Of a DNA stretch of 64,000 bases, positions 12,861-25,320 are shown one piece after another (the stretch's first letter is position 1; every line of letters starts with the position of its first letter). Origin of the DNA: Quillaja saponaria (lineage: Eukaryota > Streptophyta > Magnoliopsida > Fabales > Quillajaceae). The notes below the pieces were generated by a model that was not told the origin of the DNA, made no database searches, and saw only the letters and a list, made by a program, of their open reading frames with translations. The position numbers and the translations under genes were made by a program. The stretch lies in assembly GCA_029379385.1 (NCBI GenBank), contig CM055611.1, forward strand, positions 11,788,062-11,852,061, in the 5' to 3' direction.

Positions 12861-14063
12861 AAATAAAAATCATCATATTTGGCAAGGACCTATCTCATCT
12901 CCAATTAGGCTTCAACTTTTGGTCTTGTTCTTTCATATCATGATGAATATTTATGAAGTAATTTGTTATATTTTTATGTGTACCATTTTATGATAATGAA
13001 TATTTATGAAGTAATTTATTATATTTTTGTGTGTAATATTTTATGATGTACAAAAAAAAAATAATAATAATAAATAAACAATTTATATGGATATGATGTA
13101 TTTTTAATTTTTTTTATTGTTATATAAAAAAATTTTATACAACTTTTTATATAAAAATATTACTATTCAAAAATATGAAACTATAATTTGTTAATAATTC
13201 AAAATATCTTAATTTTTTAATAATAATTGTTAAAAGGGAAAAAAAATTAACAAAAAGTTGTATGGTGGACAGATGAAGATAGAACAAATAAATGAAATTA
13301 GAAGTTTATTATGTACTACATTATAATTGGTTAGAAATAGTATTAATAATTTTAAGTAAACAAGTAATTAATATCTAATTAAATATAAAAAAAAATTGAT
13401 GAAACACTCATATTAAATTCATAAACTGAAGTAAATTACAAACTAAATTAAAAAATATCGTTTCAATATTAGATCTTCAACCAAATTAATAATAGCTTTT
13501 AAATATTGATGAAAGAGATAGTATTATCTCTACTAATTATTCAGCTGAAATTCTGGATCATTAGATTATTGGAATGAATATTGTGACTATGGATACAAAA
13601 ATAATAACAATACCAACAAACGAAACAAGAAAATTTGGTAAAGCCATTTCATGATTTAGTGGAGAAATTATTTGTCGCCATTGGAGAGATTTATCCAAGA
13701 AATGCACTTGCGATGTAGTTTTGGACCATCATGATAAATCCTCTCAAATCTTCAAGTAATTGACAACAAAACCAACTCTTGTTGCCTTGACCATTATTGT
13801 CATTCATATTCATATTCTATATTAGATGATCAATTATGAAGAAAATTTGTTGGTCATTAAAAAAGATGAGAATTGAACTACACCACAAAATATAAATAGT
13901 TATGTTACCAAGAAATTTATTATACATTTTAATAAGTTTAAATTATAGTATTGTGTTAGTTTTTAATTTTTTTGAACTGAAAAACTAATTGAAATGAGCT
14001 ATGATAACATAAGGGAAATGAAAATAAATTCAACCATAATTCAATTTACAAAAAAAAAATTAA
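12861..14063. other. AT-rich intergenic DNA
   Basis: A direct repeat lies at about 12938-13045 (two copies of TATTTATGAAGTAATTTRTT). A slightly less AT-rich patch at 13615-13830 might be a remnant of a gene, but no frame or motif could be assigned. Confidence 0.4.
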
Positions 14064-15612
14064 CAGCAAATATAATAAGCATATACACAAAGCAAATGCT
14101 TCAAGTTGTAATCACCAACACGCAAATATCATTGAATTTTTTTTTTATATACTTTTGTTGAGCTAGGGTCCATTATAACTATTTTCATTTTAAACTAACT
14201 ATTCCAATCAACCAAAATGTCAACATTAAGTGTTATTAACTATTTTCAAGTCTTTGTATTTGCACCATCAATCAAAGAGGACTTTACCTGAAAGATTTTT
14301 ATAGTAGAGGAGAATGTTTCCATTGGTGGAGAAATTATTAATAAAATGTTATTCCCAAAGAGATTTAATTAATGGATTTATAAAAATCGATAAAGTTGGT
14401 AGATATAGAGTATGATCCTATTAATTTGCTTATTTAATAGGAATAAAGATATCCATAGTGGTGTGTAAAAATGATATTATATCAATAGTTGTCTCCAATA
14501 TATAATGATGTTGTAGTATTTTTTATTTGTATTATTTACTAATAGATAGTTTTTAACATTCATAAATAATTATGATATATTAAATTGGAGAATATGTCAT
14601 TTTATATATTATGTGATAGGGTATGCTTTGTATATAAACAAGGCAAATGCTTCAAGTTATAATCACTCAGCACGTAAACATCATTGAATTTTTTTGGGTG
14701 TGATCCTATTATTTTGCACATATAATGGGAATAAAGATATCCATTCACAGTGAAGTGTAAAAATGATATTGTATTAATAGCTGTCTCCGATATTTAATGA
14801 CGTTGTAGTATTGTTTATTTGTATTATTTACTAATAGATATTTCTTAACATTCATAAATAATTATGATATATCAAATTTGAGGATATGCCATTTTATATA
14901 TTATCAGACAAGATATGCTTTGTATATAGACAAGGCAAATGCTTCAAGTTATAATCACTTAGCACATAAATATCATTGAATTTTTTTATATACTTTTGTT
15001 GAGCTAGAGTCCATTATAACTATTTTCATTTCAAACTAACTATTTCAATCAATCAAAATGTTAACATTAAGTGAAATGAAATAAAAATATATATCAATGT
15101 ACTGTATCTAATTTAAACTACTTGATGAGAGATTAGTTGAGTCTTGTCTAATTATATGACTCTCTTTCACTTTTTGTTTCCTATTTCATTTTCTACAACA
15201 ACTCTTTACTTGTTAAAAAAGTAACATAAAACTTGAATTTTTTTTTTTTTTCATTTGAATATACAAGTCTTTGTATTTGCACCATAAATGAAAGAAGACT
15301 TAACCGAAAGATTTTTATAGTGGAGTAGAATATTTTTATTGGTAGAGAAACTATTAATAAAGTGTTATTCCCAAAGAGATTTAATTAATGGATTTATAAA
15401 AATTAATAAAATTGGTAAATATAAGGTGTGATCCTATTAATTTGCACATTTAATTGGAATAAAGATATCCATTCATAGTGGAGTGTAAAAATGATATTAT
15501 ATCAATAGTTTTCTCCAATATTTAATGACGTTGTAGTAATGTTTATTTGTATTATTTACTTTTAAAATAATTATGATATATTAAATTGGAGAATATGTCA
15601 TTTTATATATTA
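14064..15612 (+). repeat. Tandem array of three copies (C, D, E) of the dispersed repeat
   Basis: Unit starts are marked by AAGCAAATGCTTCAAG-type sequence at about 14080, 14637 and 14932. Copy C (about 545 bp) and copy D (about 290 bp) have internal deletions relative to copies A and E (about 700 bp). Each unit ends near TATATATTATGTGATAGGG-like sequence that abuts the next unit. Such head-to-tail copies suggest unequal exchange or local duplication. Confidence 0.8.
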
Positions 15613-15940
15613 TAAAAATAAAAATAAAATAAGATAAAAATAAAATAAAATAAGATACAATTTAGGACTCATTATAAAGATAAAAAATAAAAATAGAACT
15701 TATTGGTCAGATAAAATCAGACTTATTAAAAAAAATTATAAGAAAAATGTAATTTATTATTACTTTTATCTATATTTTATGCATATAAAAGTTATAAATA
15801 TTGAAAGGTCTAAAGAACAATCTGAAGTATAGCAAAAAAAAAAACTAGAAAAATATGATAGTATTTCAATTCTCTGACTGCTAATAAAAGAAATGATATC
15901 ATTTGCTTAGTAACAATCTGAATTATGAAGATCAATCAAG
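15613..15940. other. AT-rich intergenic DNA with AAAATAAAATAAG repeats
   Basis: Simple A/T-rich repeats occur at 15615-15700. No gene is seen. Confidence 0.4.
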
Positions 15941-15969
15941 ATGGAGTACTTTTTTTTTTTTTTTTTGGT

Positions 15970-16057
15970 TTGAAAGTAAGCTCATTGGGACTATGAGCTA
16001 CACAACGAGAAAGTAGGTTCATTGGGACTATGAGATACACAATGAGAAGTACCTCTC
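15970..16057. repeat. Two-copy short tandem repeat (about 41 bp)
   Basis: The phrase CATTGGGACTATGAGNTACACAA occurs at about 15983 and 16020, followed in both by a GAGAAGTA/GAGAAAGTA variant. The minus-strand frame over this segment (15936-16169) depends on the repeat and a T-tract and is not called a gene. Confidence 0.75.
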
Positions 16058-16169
16058 TCGTTTCACTTAAACCTCCATTACAGGTGAATGCAGAATTCGA
16101 TCTAGATTTTTGATATACAAAAATAAAAAATTTTACAATTGAAACTTCTAACATGGAGTAGTTTATCAT

Positions 16170-16959
16170 GTGGTAAATTTATTTTTTCCTTTTTTTTTTT
16201 TCTGCTTATTTGATTAGTGCAGGTGAAGCAATTCACAGTTGAGGTGTTTCATTCTCACTGGCTAAACACATAACATCCCTAATATGTCTGTTTGAAAGAG
16301 GCCATTATTTTCTTTTTTTATTTTTAATTGCTTTTTGAATCTATTGTAGATTTTGAACTTTCTATCCTTATCTCTGGTTAACTAACATTATTATAATGCG
16401 ATTTATTTATGTAGAAATGGGATTTGTTCTAATATTATTTTGCTGAAATTTTTCTATGAGATTAATTTTTATATTACTTCGTGTATATAGTTCCGACTAT
16501 ATATGGTGTAAAAGTATACATGATTTAGATTTATCCATTATCGTTTTTATTGTTTTGCTTTCTTTAATTTGTGGCTTCTCCTCTTTTATGGTAGTTCATG
16601 CCCGTTGTTGCTAACTATAAAAGACCTAAGAGAGAAGTTACATCAAACGGTGAATTTTTACTCCAAATCAAATATTTTATTTAAAACAATCATTGAATAA
16701 AACATTAAATATTTGAATTATATAACTTCTAAATTAAATTATAAAACATTGAGTCTGATCATTCTCTAAGCTAAGCTTGAAAACATCAATGAGAAGTTTA
16801 AACATTTTGAAGGATCTATTGTTGGAATCCTAACTCATCTAGGCATTGGGACTGATAAAATGATAGTATTCGGCTATCAAGAAGAAGAATGTCTTCTACA
16901 TCTCTAATTCTTATGCTGGTTTCTTCTATAGCTAAATATATTTGATTTTTATTTACAGA
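16170..16959. other. Intergenic DNA, no gene recognised
   Basis: An acceptor-like GTGCAG occurs at about 16217, but no exon could be supported. The rest is AT-rich. Confidence 0.3.
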
Positions 16960-16974
16960 AATTGAAACTTTGTC

Positions 16975-17230
16975 ATGGATTAGTGTTAACTGGAGGATGG
17001 GGAGGACTACCATTACGGTTGATAATAATGAACTCATTAAGAAACAGAGTGCAAACTATAGACTTCGCCGAGGAGCATTTTCACCTTGGTTTGTTTGGTG
17101 TGCCTTTTAATTGTGTTGAAGTCTATATTGGGTTAGTGTCAACTGGAGGATAGGGAGGACTACCCATTACAATGAATGATAAGAATGAACTCTTTAGGAA
17201 ACAGAGTGCAAGCTCTATAGACTTGCCATG
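16975..17230 (+). repeat. Direct duplication of a ~100 bp segment, about 155 bp apart
   Basis: Copy 1 (about 16978-17070) and copy 2 (about 17133-17225) share ATTAGTGTTAACTGGAGGAT / GTTAGTGTCAACTGGAGGAT, GGGGAGGACTACC / GGGAGGACTACCC, and AAACAGAGTGCAA. Frames at 16816-17153 are not shared by both copies. The duplicated sequence is of unknown origin. Confidence 0.8.
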
Positions 17231-17239
17231 TGTTGAGTT

Positions 17240-18500
17240 GTATTGCAGGTTGAGGAAGGGTATTTATGTGTATGGTTATAAGAAGGGATTTGGAAGATGA
17301 CACTTTCTTTCTTTGTAGACTTGCAAACACTCTTATTAGGGTTTGAGTGGAGAATTCTACATCCTTCTACCATCTTCTACATTAATTCACCTATCAACTA
17401 TCCCTACTTAGATGATTTTTCTACAAATTCTATAATCTTCTAGAAATGCAACCTTTTAGCATATAACTTCCAAATGGGCTAAGACTAATTACAAGATGGG
17501 CCTAATTAATAACTATCCAACGCATTGACATTGGACTAACCAAGTTTATTTCCAACACTTTTTGTGTCTCCATAATTACAATTATGGATTGGATTTTGTG
17601 CTGTTTGCGGAGTTATTATTATCATCTTATTTTTGTCACCTTCCTCTCTGCATATCAAGGCTTATTAGGCTAATTACAGCCCTGAGCTGTTGTTCATCTC
17701 TGCATCTATATGGGGTTGGTCTCAAACAGGGAGCTGCCATTTTTGGTTTGGTGGCAGGGCAAGAACCAGGTGGTCCTTCATAGTTTGCAGCTCTTCTAAT
17801 TAAAGTGAACCTGTTGCTTTTGAGGGATTTTTATTATTTCTAGTTTAATTTCACCTATTTCAGGCAAAAGCATTGTAGATTAGTCAGTTAAAATTATTTG
17901 AGAAGACAATACTGTTTAAGAGTGAAATTTATTGAAAATATTTATGGATTTATAAATAAATGTAGGAAGATAGAATTCAAAAATTGCTGATAGACTGATT
18001 TAGGAATTAGAATCAATTTTAAAGTTATATATATTTTTCTTATGAACTAGAGAAAGAATTGAACTGAGCTGCTACCGGAGAGCTCAAACCAAATTTTTAC
18101 TATGGAAATAAATTTTCTGATGCAAATCATGGGGTAGAGTCATACATTTGTATTCATCAAAGGACATGAACCAAACCATGGAACAATCAACCATCAATCT
18201 AAACTGAAAACAAGAAAGACAATGGTCAAAAGAGGAATAGTTAGGAAAACAATATTTAACTTGTTCAACCATTGTTCACTAGAATACTATGAAAAGCATA
18301 TAGAAGTAAGATTTAATTGTTGCATCTGAAGAGAGAAAATAGAAGTCCTTGCAGGTTTCACTTTCAGAACAACTTTTTAATTTCATTGACTTATTATATT
18401 AATTCAGAAAACTGAAAGCCTAAATAATATGATGTTGAATAAGATGATAATAGATACCTGATCAGTTTATAAACTTCAGAAAGACACTACTTTCTAGCAT
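17240..18500. other. Intergenic DNA and the 3' flank of the UGT gene
   Basis: A frame at 17562-17783 has a fairly balanced base composition but no motif I know. The stretch just below 18507 would hold the UGT 3' untranslated region (minus strand). No clear single poly(A) signal could be fixed. Confidence 0.35.
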
Positions 18501-18506
18501 TAGAAG

Positions 18507-20647
18507 TTAATGCAAGTGCAAAATGTAGCTAACCAGTCTCTCCAAGGCTTGGTGTGATGACCCACCTTGTTTCAAGCAGACATTTACTTTTTCCTTCAAA
18601 TTTAACATTCTTTCTCTAATCTCCATTCCTTCATTCTCCACCATTATTTTTCTAATGGTCCTTTCTACATCCCCTCTTTCCAAACCCATATTCCCCACCT
18701 TTAATCCTACCCTCCAAACATGAGTTACATATTTAGCATTCACCTTTTGGTCAGTGAAAAAAGGCATACAAATCATAGGTATCCCTTCACAAATGCTCTC
18801 CAATGTTGAATTCCAACCATTATGTGTCCAAAATGCTCCGACAGCAGGATGGGCTAGTACTTCAAGCTGAGGCGCCCATTTGACTATATGGCCCTTCCCT
18901 CCAACATTATCTAGGAACCCTTTTGGTAATGGTTCGAGCCATTCTGAACCATGGATCAAACCAGGTCGAATTACCCATAAGAAAGGTTGCTTGCTGTAGG
19001 CTAAACCCCAAGCTATCTCCAAAAATTCAGTGTCACTGATAGCAGCAATGCTCCCAAAACTCACATAAACTACAGACTTGGGTTGTTGTCTGTTCAACCA
19101 AGAAATGCAAGTTTGGTCTTGGGCTAGTAAACTACTTGAAGAAGACGACGCTGCAGGGAAGTATTTGTGAAAGGGTCCAATTGGGAACATTGGGATGGAG
19201 AAATCTTGATGAAGAGTGGCAAGTGCCAAAGTTTCCAATTCTTCAATGGAGTTCCAAATGATTCCCGAAGACGTTTTGCCTTCATTGACAATACCGGATA
19301 CTAATTGATAAAATGCATCAGGGTCACGTGCGTCAATAACCGGAAGCTCTTTTACTTGTAGAGGTGGAAGCTCTGGCACAGCTTCTTCTAAGTGAGAGTC
19401 TGTTGCATCGATTTAATACAGAATTGGATATATGAATCTCAAAAGAGAAATGCTTTATGCATAATGTATAAGCACAAATGGCTCAGAAACTTTAAATTTT
19501 GATATTTGATTTTGTTAAATTGGTTTGGCAACGAAAAAACAGAGGTTGAAATCTTTTTAGTAATGTGATGCATGTATGACATTTGTCCTCAGTTTATGGA
19601 ACTGCAACTGTGAAAAAAAGATCGCTCATTGCAAAAATCCCAGGATGCATGCATACTTCTATATATATATTATTGAATCAACTCTTGATTTATTATCAAC
19701 TCTAATAGAAGTTCAATTGAAGAAGTTGAATCATTTATATTTTCTAGTATTATATCTGTTAGACAACATGAGAAAGAAGAATTCAAACAAGAAAGTCAGT
19801 TATGGCTACGAGAAGGAGAATCTTAATGCTTTATAGTTCCTGTTTGTTGGTTTGTTAGCTGTTATAGAAAACATCTAGTCACATATACATGAGACTCAAC
19901 TTTAACAATACAATTTATAATTATTTATCCATTCCCCAAGATTTTTTATTCACTCAAGCATTTTAACAAACAACAGGTCAGAACAATGATTAAACCGTTT
20001 TCAAGGCCTACAAAGATGATTGATGATATGGGATTTCTATATATGTGACCAAATCTATGGTACTTAACCTGCAGTTCTCTGATTCATCTAGAAATCTTAT
20101 ACCAACACTATCTCCTATTATTTTATCACAATGTATAACTCTAAAATCCAATATATCAAATTAGAAAAGAATGAAACTAACCTTGTATAGGTAGGTATCC
20201 CCTTTCTCTTAAAAGTGGAAAAGCAGCGAAAGCAAGAAAGGACAATACTCCACTAGTCCTTAATACAAATTTTGGGAGATGAAGGGTGTCAGTAACACCT
20301 TGAACGAAATGAAATGTAGGATCTGAAATCAAACAAGCAATTGGTTCCTCAGAATTATCAGATAATAATTTAGCCAAGCAATCCTTGAAGGGTGTTTCAC
20401 ATCTAAGGTTGATGAGTGCAATTAAATCAATGGTATCCAACTTTGACGCTTCAGTTTCAGATACCCCATCAAAAATTGAATGGAAAGTGAATTGGGGATA
20501 GTGTGAAGAATTAAGAGAGTTGTAATTGGTGTGGATCATGGTGATAGAGAAACCCTTTGTGTGGAGGATGTTTGCAAGCTGAAGCATGGGGTTTATGTGG
20601 CCTTGCAGTGGGTAAGGGAAGAGTACTACTCGTCTTCCTTGTCCCAT
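18507..20647 (-). CDS. UDP-glycosyltransferase, UGT76-like, two exons
   Basis: Exon 1 is 20647-20182 (155 codons plus one base, donor G|GTTAGT). Exon 2 is 19399-18507 (acceptor CAACAG). The join makes an Asp codon and a continuous 452-residue protein, usual for plant family 1 glycosyltransferases. The N-terminal GT-B half has PYPLQGHINPM with the catalytic His at residue 17, and ISDPTF gives the partner Asp at residue 109. The intron after YLPIQ is where UGT76-type genes carry theirs. The C-terminal half has the VYVSFGS strand and a full 44-residue PSPG donor-sugar box at residues 310-353. It begins WAPQ, carries WTHNGWNS (Asn where many families have Cys, common in UGT76) and ends DQ. It should be a soluble cytosolic enzyme moving glucose from UDP-glucose to a small acceptor; the acceptor cannot be told. 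No stop or frameshift is seen, so it is probably functional. The first ATG context is AAATGG. Confidence 0.93.
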
Positions 20648-22235
20648 TTGGAGTTCAGGTTATAGATTTCTTTCTGCAATTTCCGCAATGGTTAGGAAGC
20701 TTTTATCGGTCTTCTTTGGTGGCTACTTTTCTAACTTAAAATATTACTATTTACAAATGTGAGCAAATTATTGGGCAGATCTGTTGAATAAACATCCATC
20801 AAGGTCGGAGAAAAAATCAAGGTGAGAGAAACGAAAACATAGCCAACCAATGAGTAATGTAGTTGTTGTGCTTTCCTCGCTCAACCTGAAGTTTTCCTTC
20901 ATTGGTTATATCTCACCATTTATGAGTTGTCATGTTCTATTAGGTGAATTCTTATTTTTATCTTTTACTTTTTGACTTCTCCAAAGGTTAAAACATTTTA
21001 TTATTTCAAAATTAGACTGAGTGGTGAGTCAGAGTTGAAAATTTCAATTTTTTATTATACTTACCCCACGCATTCTTTCCCACTTTCTCTTCATTGTAAA
21101 CAACAGCAATACTAATTTTTACATTTTCCCAAACCTAAAACGCCTCCTCAATTCTTACATGAAACCTTCCCATTTTCTTTCTTTCCTCCTCATTTTCACT
21201 TCTCCGTCAATTCATCTTCTCATGCTAATCTAACTTCACAAGACTGAACTTCGTTTGAGAACAGACGCTCGGAGCAAAAACTCCATTTTTTTTAACTTCT
21301 TCTCAATCCAAACAACAAATTCATCTTTCTTTTTGTTCTTATTTTTAAAGTTTTTCTTTTTCTTAATTTAAAATTCATGTCTGCAAAATTTCATAAATGA
21401 ATATGCAAAACCAACACCAAACTATAACAGATTGATTTATCGATGGTTGAAGAATACATAAAATCGACATATTCAATTGTTCACTAGATTGAAGATTTTG
21501 GAAACCCGAGATGTTTGGTTCGATTGATCAAGGCCCTAAAATTGATCGACCTGAAACGATGCTTACCTTTACCTACCAGATCTAATTCCAAATTTTATTT
21601 TATTTTATATATTTGATGAAAGCATTGGAACAAATATATTTCGTATTAAAAAGAAAATCAAACAAAAAGTCATTTGGCCTAGTGGTTGAGTCATCTTTGA
21701 GGGTCTATTTGAGAGTTTGGAGGGAAATGAGAAGAGAGTAAATGGAATGAGAGGAAATGAGAGAAGAGGAGATCTAGGAGGAGAGGGAAAATGTCACAAA
21801 AATGATAAGATACATTTCTTGTTTGAGAGTTGAGAGAAAAGCATGAATAATATATTATTACATAATTTTACTATTACGCCCTCCAAATATTTTATTTAGA
21901 TATTAATAGGATATTTAATCAAAAGAATATGGGTATATCAGTCACAATATTCAAAAATTATAATATAGCTTATACTCTCATTTCAAATCCTCCCCACATA
22001 AATAAATTAAAAATTAAAAATAAAAAAATAAAAAAAGGGTTTTGGAGGGTTACATGTACCCTTTCATTCTCTTTTCATCCTTTAAAAAAAATAAATAAAT
22101 AAATAAATAATATCCCTAAATGACTTTGAGGTGGAGAGTCCGTCTCCCAACACCTCTTAAAAACATTGCCATCAACCCATACGAGGGTTGAAATACTTTA
22201 TCTATGATAAAATACACACACATATATATATATGT
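20648..22235. other. UGT upstream region and repeat-like intergenic DNA
   Basis: 20648-20760 should contain the UGT promoter (minus strand); no single convincing TATA box was fixed. Around 21715-21790 the phrase GGAAATGAGA occurs repeatedly in a purine-rich stretch, and 22028-22080 is its pyrimidine-rich counterpart. These could be ends of a MITE, but clean inverted repeats were not found. A tRNA A-box-like TGGCCTAGTGG lies at 21675-21685 without a B box. Confidence 0.35.
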
Positions 22236-22239
22236 GCAT

Positions 22240-22610
22240 ATATGGGTTGAAGTAACATTATCTACGAATTGGTTTTTCAAATTTTGCTTTGGGTTCCAAG
22301 ATTCAGGTGGTCCAATCACTTTTGACCAATTTGACCACCAAAATGATTTTTGAGTTAAATGAGATCAAAATTCAAACCGGTTGACGATTCAACCGGTTCA
22401 ATACGATTTTGAAAACATTGCTTCAACCTATAAGAAGTACGTTATCTATAGGTTGGTTTTTTAAAATCAACTTTGGGTTCTAGGATTCAGGTGATCCGAG
22501 CACTATTGACCAATTTGACCACTTAATTGATTTTTTGAGTTAATTGAGGTCAAAATTCAAACCGGTTCAATATGATTTTAAAAACATTGTTTCAACCCAA
22601 TAGAGGCCTT
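22240..22610 (+). repeat. Two-copy tandem repeat, about 190 bp unit
   Basis: Both units contain TTTGGGTTCYARGATTCAGG, TGACCAATTTGACCAC, AAAATTCAAACCGGTT and ACATTGYTTCAACC, starting near 22240 and 22430. The palindrome AACCGGTT is repeated inside. It is probably derived from a non-autonomous DNA transposon. Confidence 0.8.
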
Positions 22611-22612
22611 GA

Positions 22613-23021
22613 AAGCAATGTTTTCAAACTAGACCAGCACAACCAGTAGGACAATGACCCGAGTGCCATCCTATGTTGGATTAGGACATTAACCTAAAAT
22701 AGCGATTGACCCAGGCTAACCCAAATGACCCAAGCATATTTTCAAGACCCAGCTTGGATTTAAAACATATTTTTAAAAAAAAAAAAAATTTAATAAACGA
22801 AGCTAGTAATAGAATTAATTCATTTTCCTTTTAGTTTTTATTTATACTTTTCTTATTTATTATTTTTTATGTCTTATTTGATATTAAATTATTATATGTA
22901 CATAATATATATATACATATATATATTTACATTAAAAACCAAAAAAAATTAATATGAGTTGACCAGGTGACCTGGGCACTTGTTCTATCAAGTCCTAGGT
23001 TAGGTTTCAAATCACTGCTTA
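22613..23021. mobile_element. Non-autonomous DNA transposon with terminal inverted repeats
   Basis: The left end AAGCAATGTTTTCAAACTAG (22613) matches the right end read on the minus strand, AAGCAGTGATTTGAAACCTA (from 23021), at most positions over about 23 bases. The interior has DNA-transposon-like GACCCAGG/CCTGGGTC-type words (GACCCGAG, GACCTGGGC). No transposase is present. The ends suggest a hAT- or Mutator-type MITE, but the target duplication is unclear. Confidence 0.6.
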
Positions 23022-25040
23022 AAAAAAAATAATAATAACTTCATTCAAATCAATAAATGGGTATTATTAAACAAAACGCTTATGAAAAAGTCAAAGACTA
23101 TCCTAGTGAACAACTACACTCAAGATTCATTATACCTTCCATGAAAAAACACATAAAAATTCACATTCAATATTAACTAGTTTCTTAGGGAAAACAAGAA
23201 AAGAGAAATTTCTATTACATGGAAAATTTAATTTCATCATTTGACATAACTTGCATCAAGAATTTGGGATTAAATCACACTTTCACTTAGGATAGGGTTT
23301 TTGGGGAGGGAGATAATTTTTTTTTTCCATCGAGTCGCTCATAAGCTCAAAGGATTCCTACGAGTGAGTTTAACTAAATAAGATATTGGTATTGATTAGA
23401 CACAATCAATAAAACTAATAAACTAACTAGACATAATTGTTCGAGAACTAAATTAAAACTTGCCATTTTGAGTAATATTTCTTCTAAGTTGTAATTGGAA
23501 GTTATCGTAATCGTACAATTCATGAAACAAATAGTACAATTTGATTTGATTCGATTTAGGGGACTACCAATTTGCATTGAATTAAAGAATTAGTTGAAAG
23601 ACATAAAAGCAAGATTACGTGCTAATTATGGAATCACGTTGAATCAGCACTTCACTAGAAGACAAAAATCACATTTATACTTTTCTAAAAGAAAAATGTG
23701 AAAAACTAATTACTAGCTCAAAGATTTGGATGAAGGCATCCAAAGAAGTTTACTTGGTAGACAACAATGATAATGACCAAGAAAGATGAACTTGATTATA
23801 GAATATATTTCAAAATTACTTTTATTTCACTGTGTATATTTTATTTTATTTATATTCTTCCATGCTTTAATATTGGAACTTTTTTTTCTCTTTTCGTTTT
23901 TTTATAAAAGAAAAAAATGTTAAAAATGAAAAGTATGAAAAATAAAAAGTCACAATACTATTTTGTAAAATCCCAAGTGTACAATCAAGAAAGATTTTAA
24001 TCTATAATAAGAAATAAAATAAACAAAATAAGGGTATGTATCGAGATTTTAATTGAGGCTTTCTTCCCACTCAGCTCATTTAAGTTAATTATATACGTGG
24101 AGGAGTTAAATATAACTCTAATGAAAGATCAGGGAAAAAGAAAACACAAAAGCTCCAAAGTCAATTATATTTAATTTAAATTTTATTAGAATTTATTATT
24201 ATTAAAAACTTATTATATCACAAACAACTTAATTAAATTCATTTTGTTAAATATTGGCATTTTCAAGAATTATTTCGTTAAATTTACTATCACAAATAGA
24301 TTACATTTCATTGCTACCTACAATTATAAATAGTTTTTATTTTATCCACTTTAAATTTAATAGTGTCATGTTTTTCCTTAAAGCCAACTAATATTTTAAA
24401 ATAATTTTTCTCAAATATAAAATTTACAAATATTATTCTGCTTCTTTGTTTTATAAACGTAAATAAGAACAATTAATAACATATCTATTTATTATATTAT
24501 TTCACTATTTTTCTAAGTGTTTTAGCAAAATTACATAACTCAATTAGAATGAAAATACTTTCAAAATGAAAAAAACAAAAAAGAAGAAGACTCCAATATC
24601 AAAAAAGAAAAAGAAAAATAACTTATTTAATAATATAGTTGAAAATTAATCAAGAGTTTACGATTTTGTTAAACCAATAAAGAAATAATTGAGATGCTAA
24701 GCAAGCGTAAGTAATCACACTTCATGAGAATCAACAACAACACATATGAGATATTAAAAGACTTTTAATCGATAAAAGGAAAGTGAGATGGAGAACTTAA
24801 TATAGTGTAAATTATAGATCACTTTTTTGAAAATAAAGAATTTAGTTATAATTGCTAGGGTTTATTATTTTTAAAATTTTATTAATATACATGAAAATAA
24901 AGTTACAATCTCCTATTACTATTAAGATAAAGAAGAATTAGGAAAAAAATTGAATTAAAAAAAAAAATGATTATAAAATAAATTTTTATAAGATATATTT
25001 TAAGAAATTAAAAACTTATGTCATTAAGTGACTTTTATAT
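23022..25040. other. AT-rich intergenic DNA
   Basis: No gene, RNA or clear repeat was recognised over about 2 kb. The minus-strand frame at 23374-23577 shows no known motif. Confidence 0.4.
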
Positions 25041-25320
25041 ATAGTATAGATAGAGATGGAGATAGAGATAGAGATAGATATGGATATAGATATAGATTTT
25101 CTCATAACTTAAATGATAATTTTATCTTTATTATTCATCACATCTTATTAATTTTCACTTCTTAAAATATACTTACTTTTATTATTTCGCAAATGATGGT
25201 TTTACCCTTATTATTTTACACACCTTAAATGTCAATTTATCCTTATTATCTCCCATATTTTATTATTTCTTATACCTTAAATGATAATTTTACCCTTATT
25301 ATTTCTTATAATTTTTTTTT
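25041..25320. repeat. GATAGA microsatellite, short tandem repeats and a possible Helitron 5' terminus
   Basis: 25049-25096 is a run of GATAGA/GATATA units. 25095-25312 holds about four degenerate copies of CTTAAATGATAATTTTACCC spaced 50-60 bases apart. On the minus strand, A|TCTATACTATATATAAAAGT starting at 25050 resembles a plant Helitron 5' end, with the element extending toward lower coordinates. No matching 3' end was found. Confidence 0.5.

Noticed and set aside
16816..17153. Short frames on both strands over the duplicated block
   Set aside because: They are not preserved between the two copies of the direct duplication and have no motif.
19576..19836. 86-codon plus-strand frame
   Set aside because: It lies in the UGT intron on the opposite strand and has no recognisable motif.
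20557..20739. 60-codon plus-strand frame at the UGT start
   Set aside because: Antisense shadow of UGT exon 1.
21675..21685. tRNA A-box-like TGGCCTAGTGG, possible SINE
   Set aside because: No B box (GGTTCGA-type) follows at the proper distance and no poly(A) or T-rich tail is seen.
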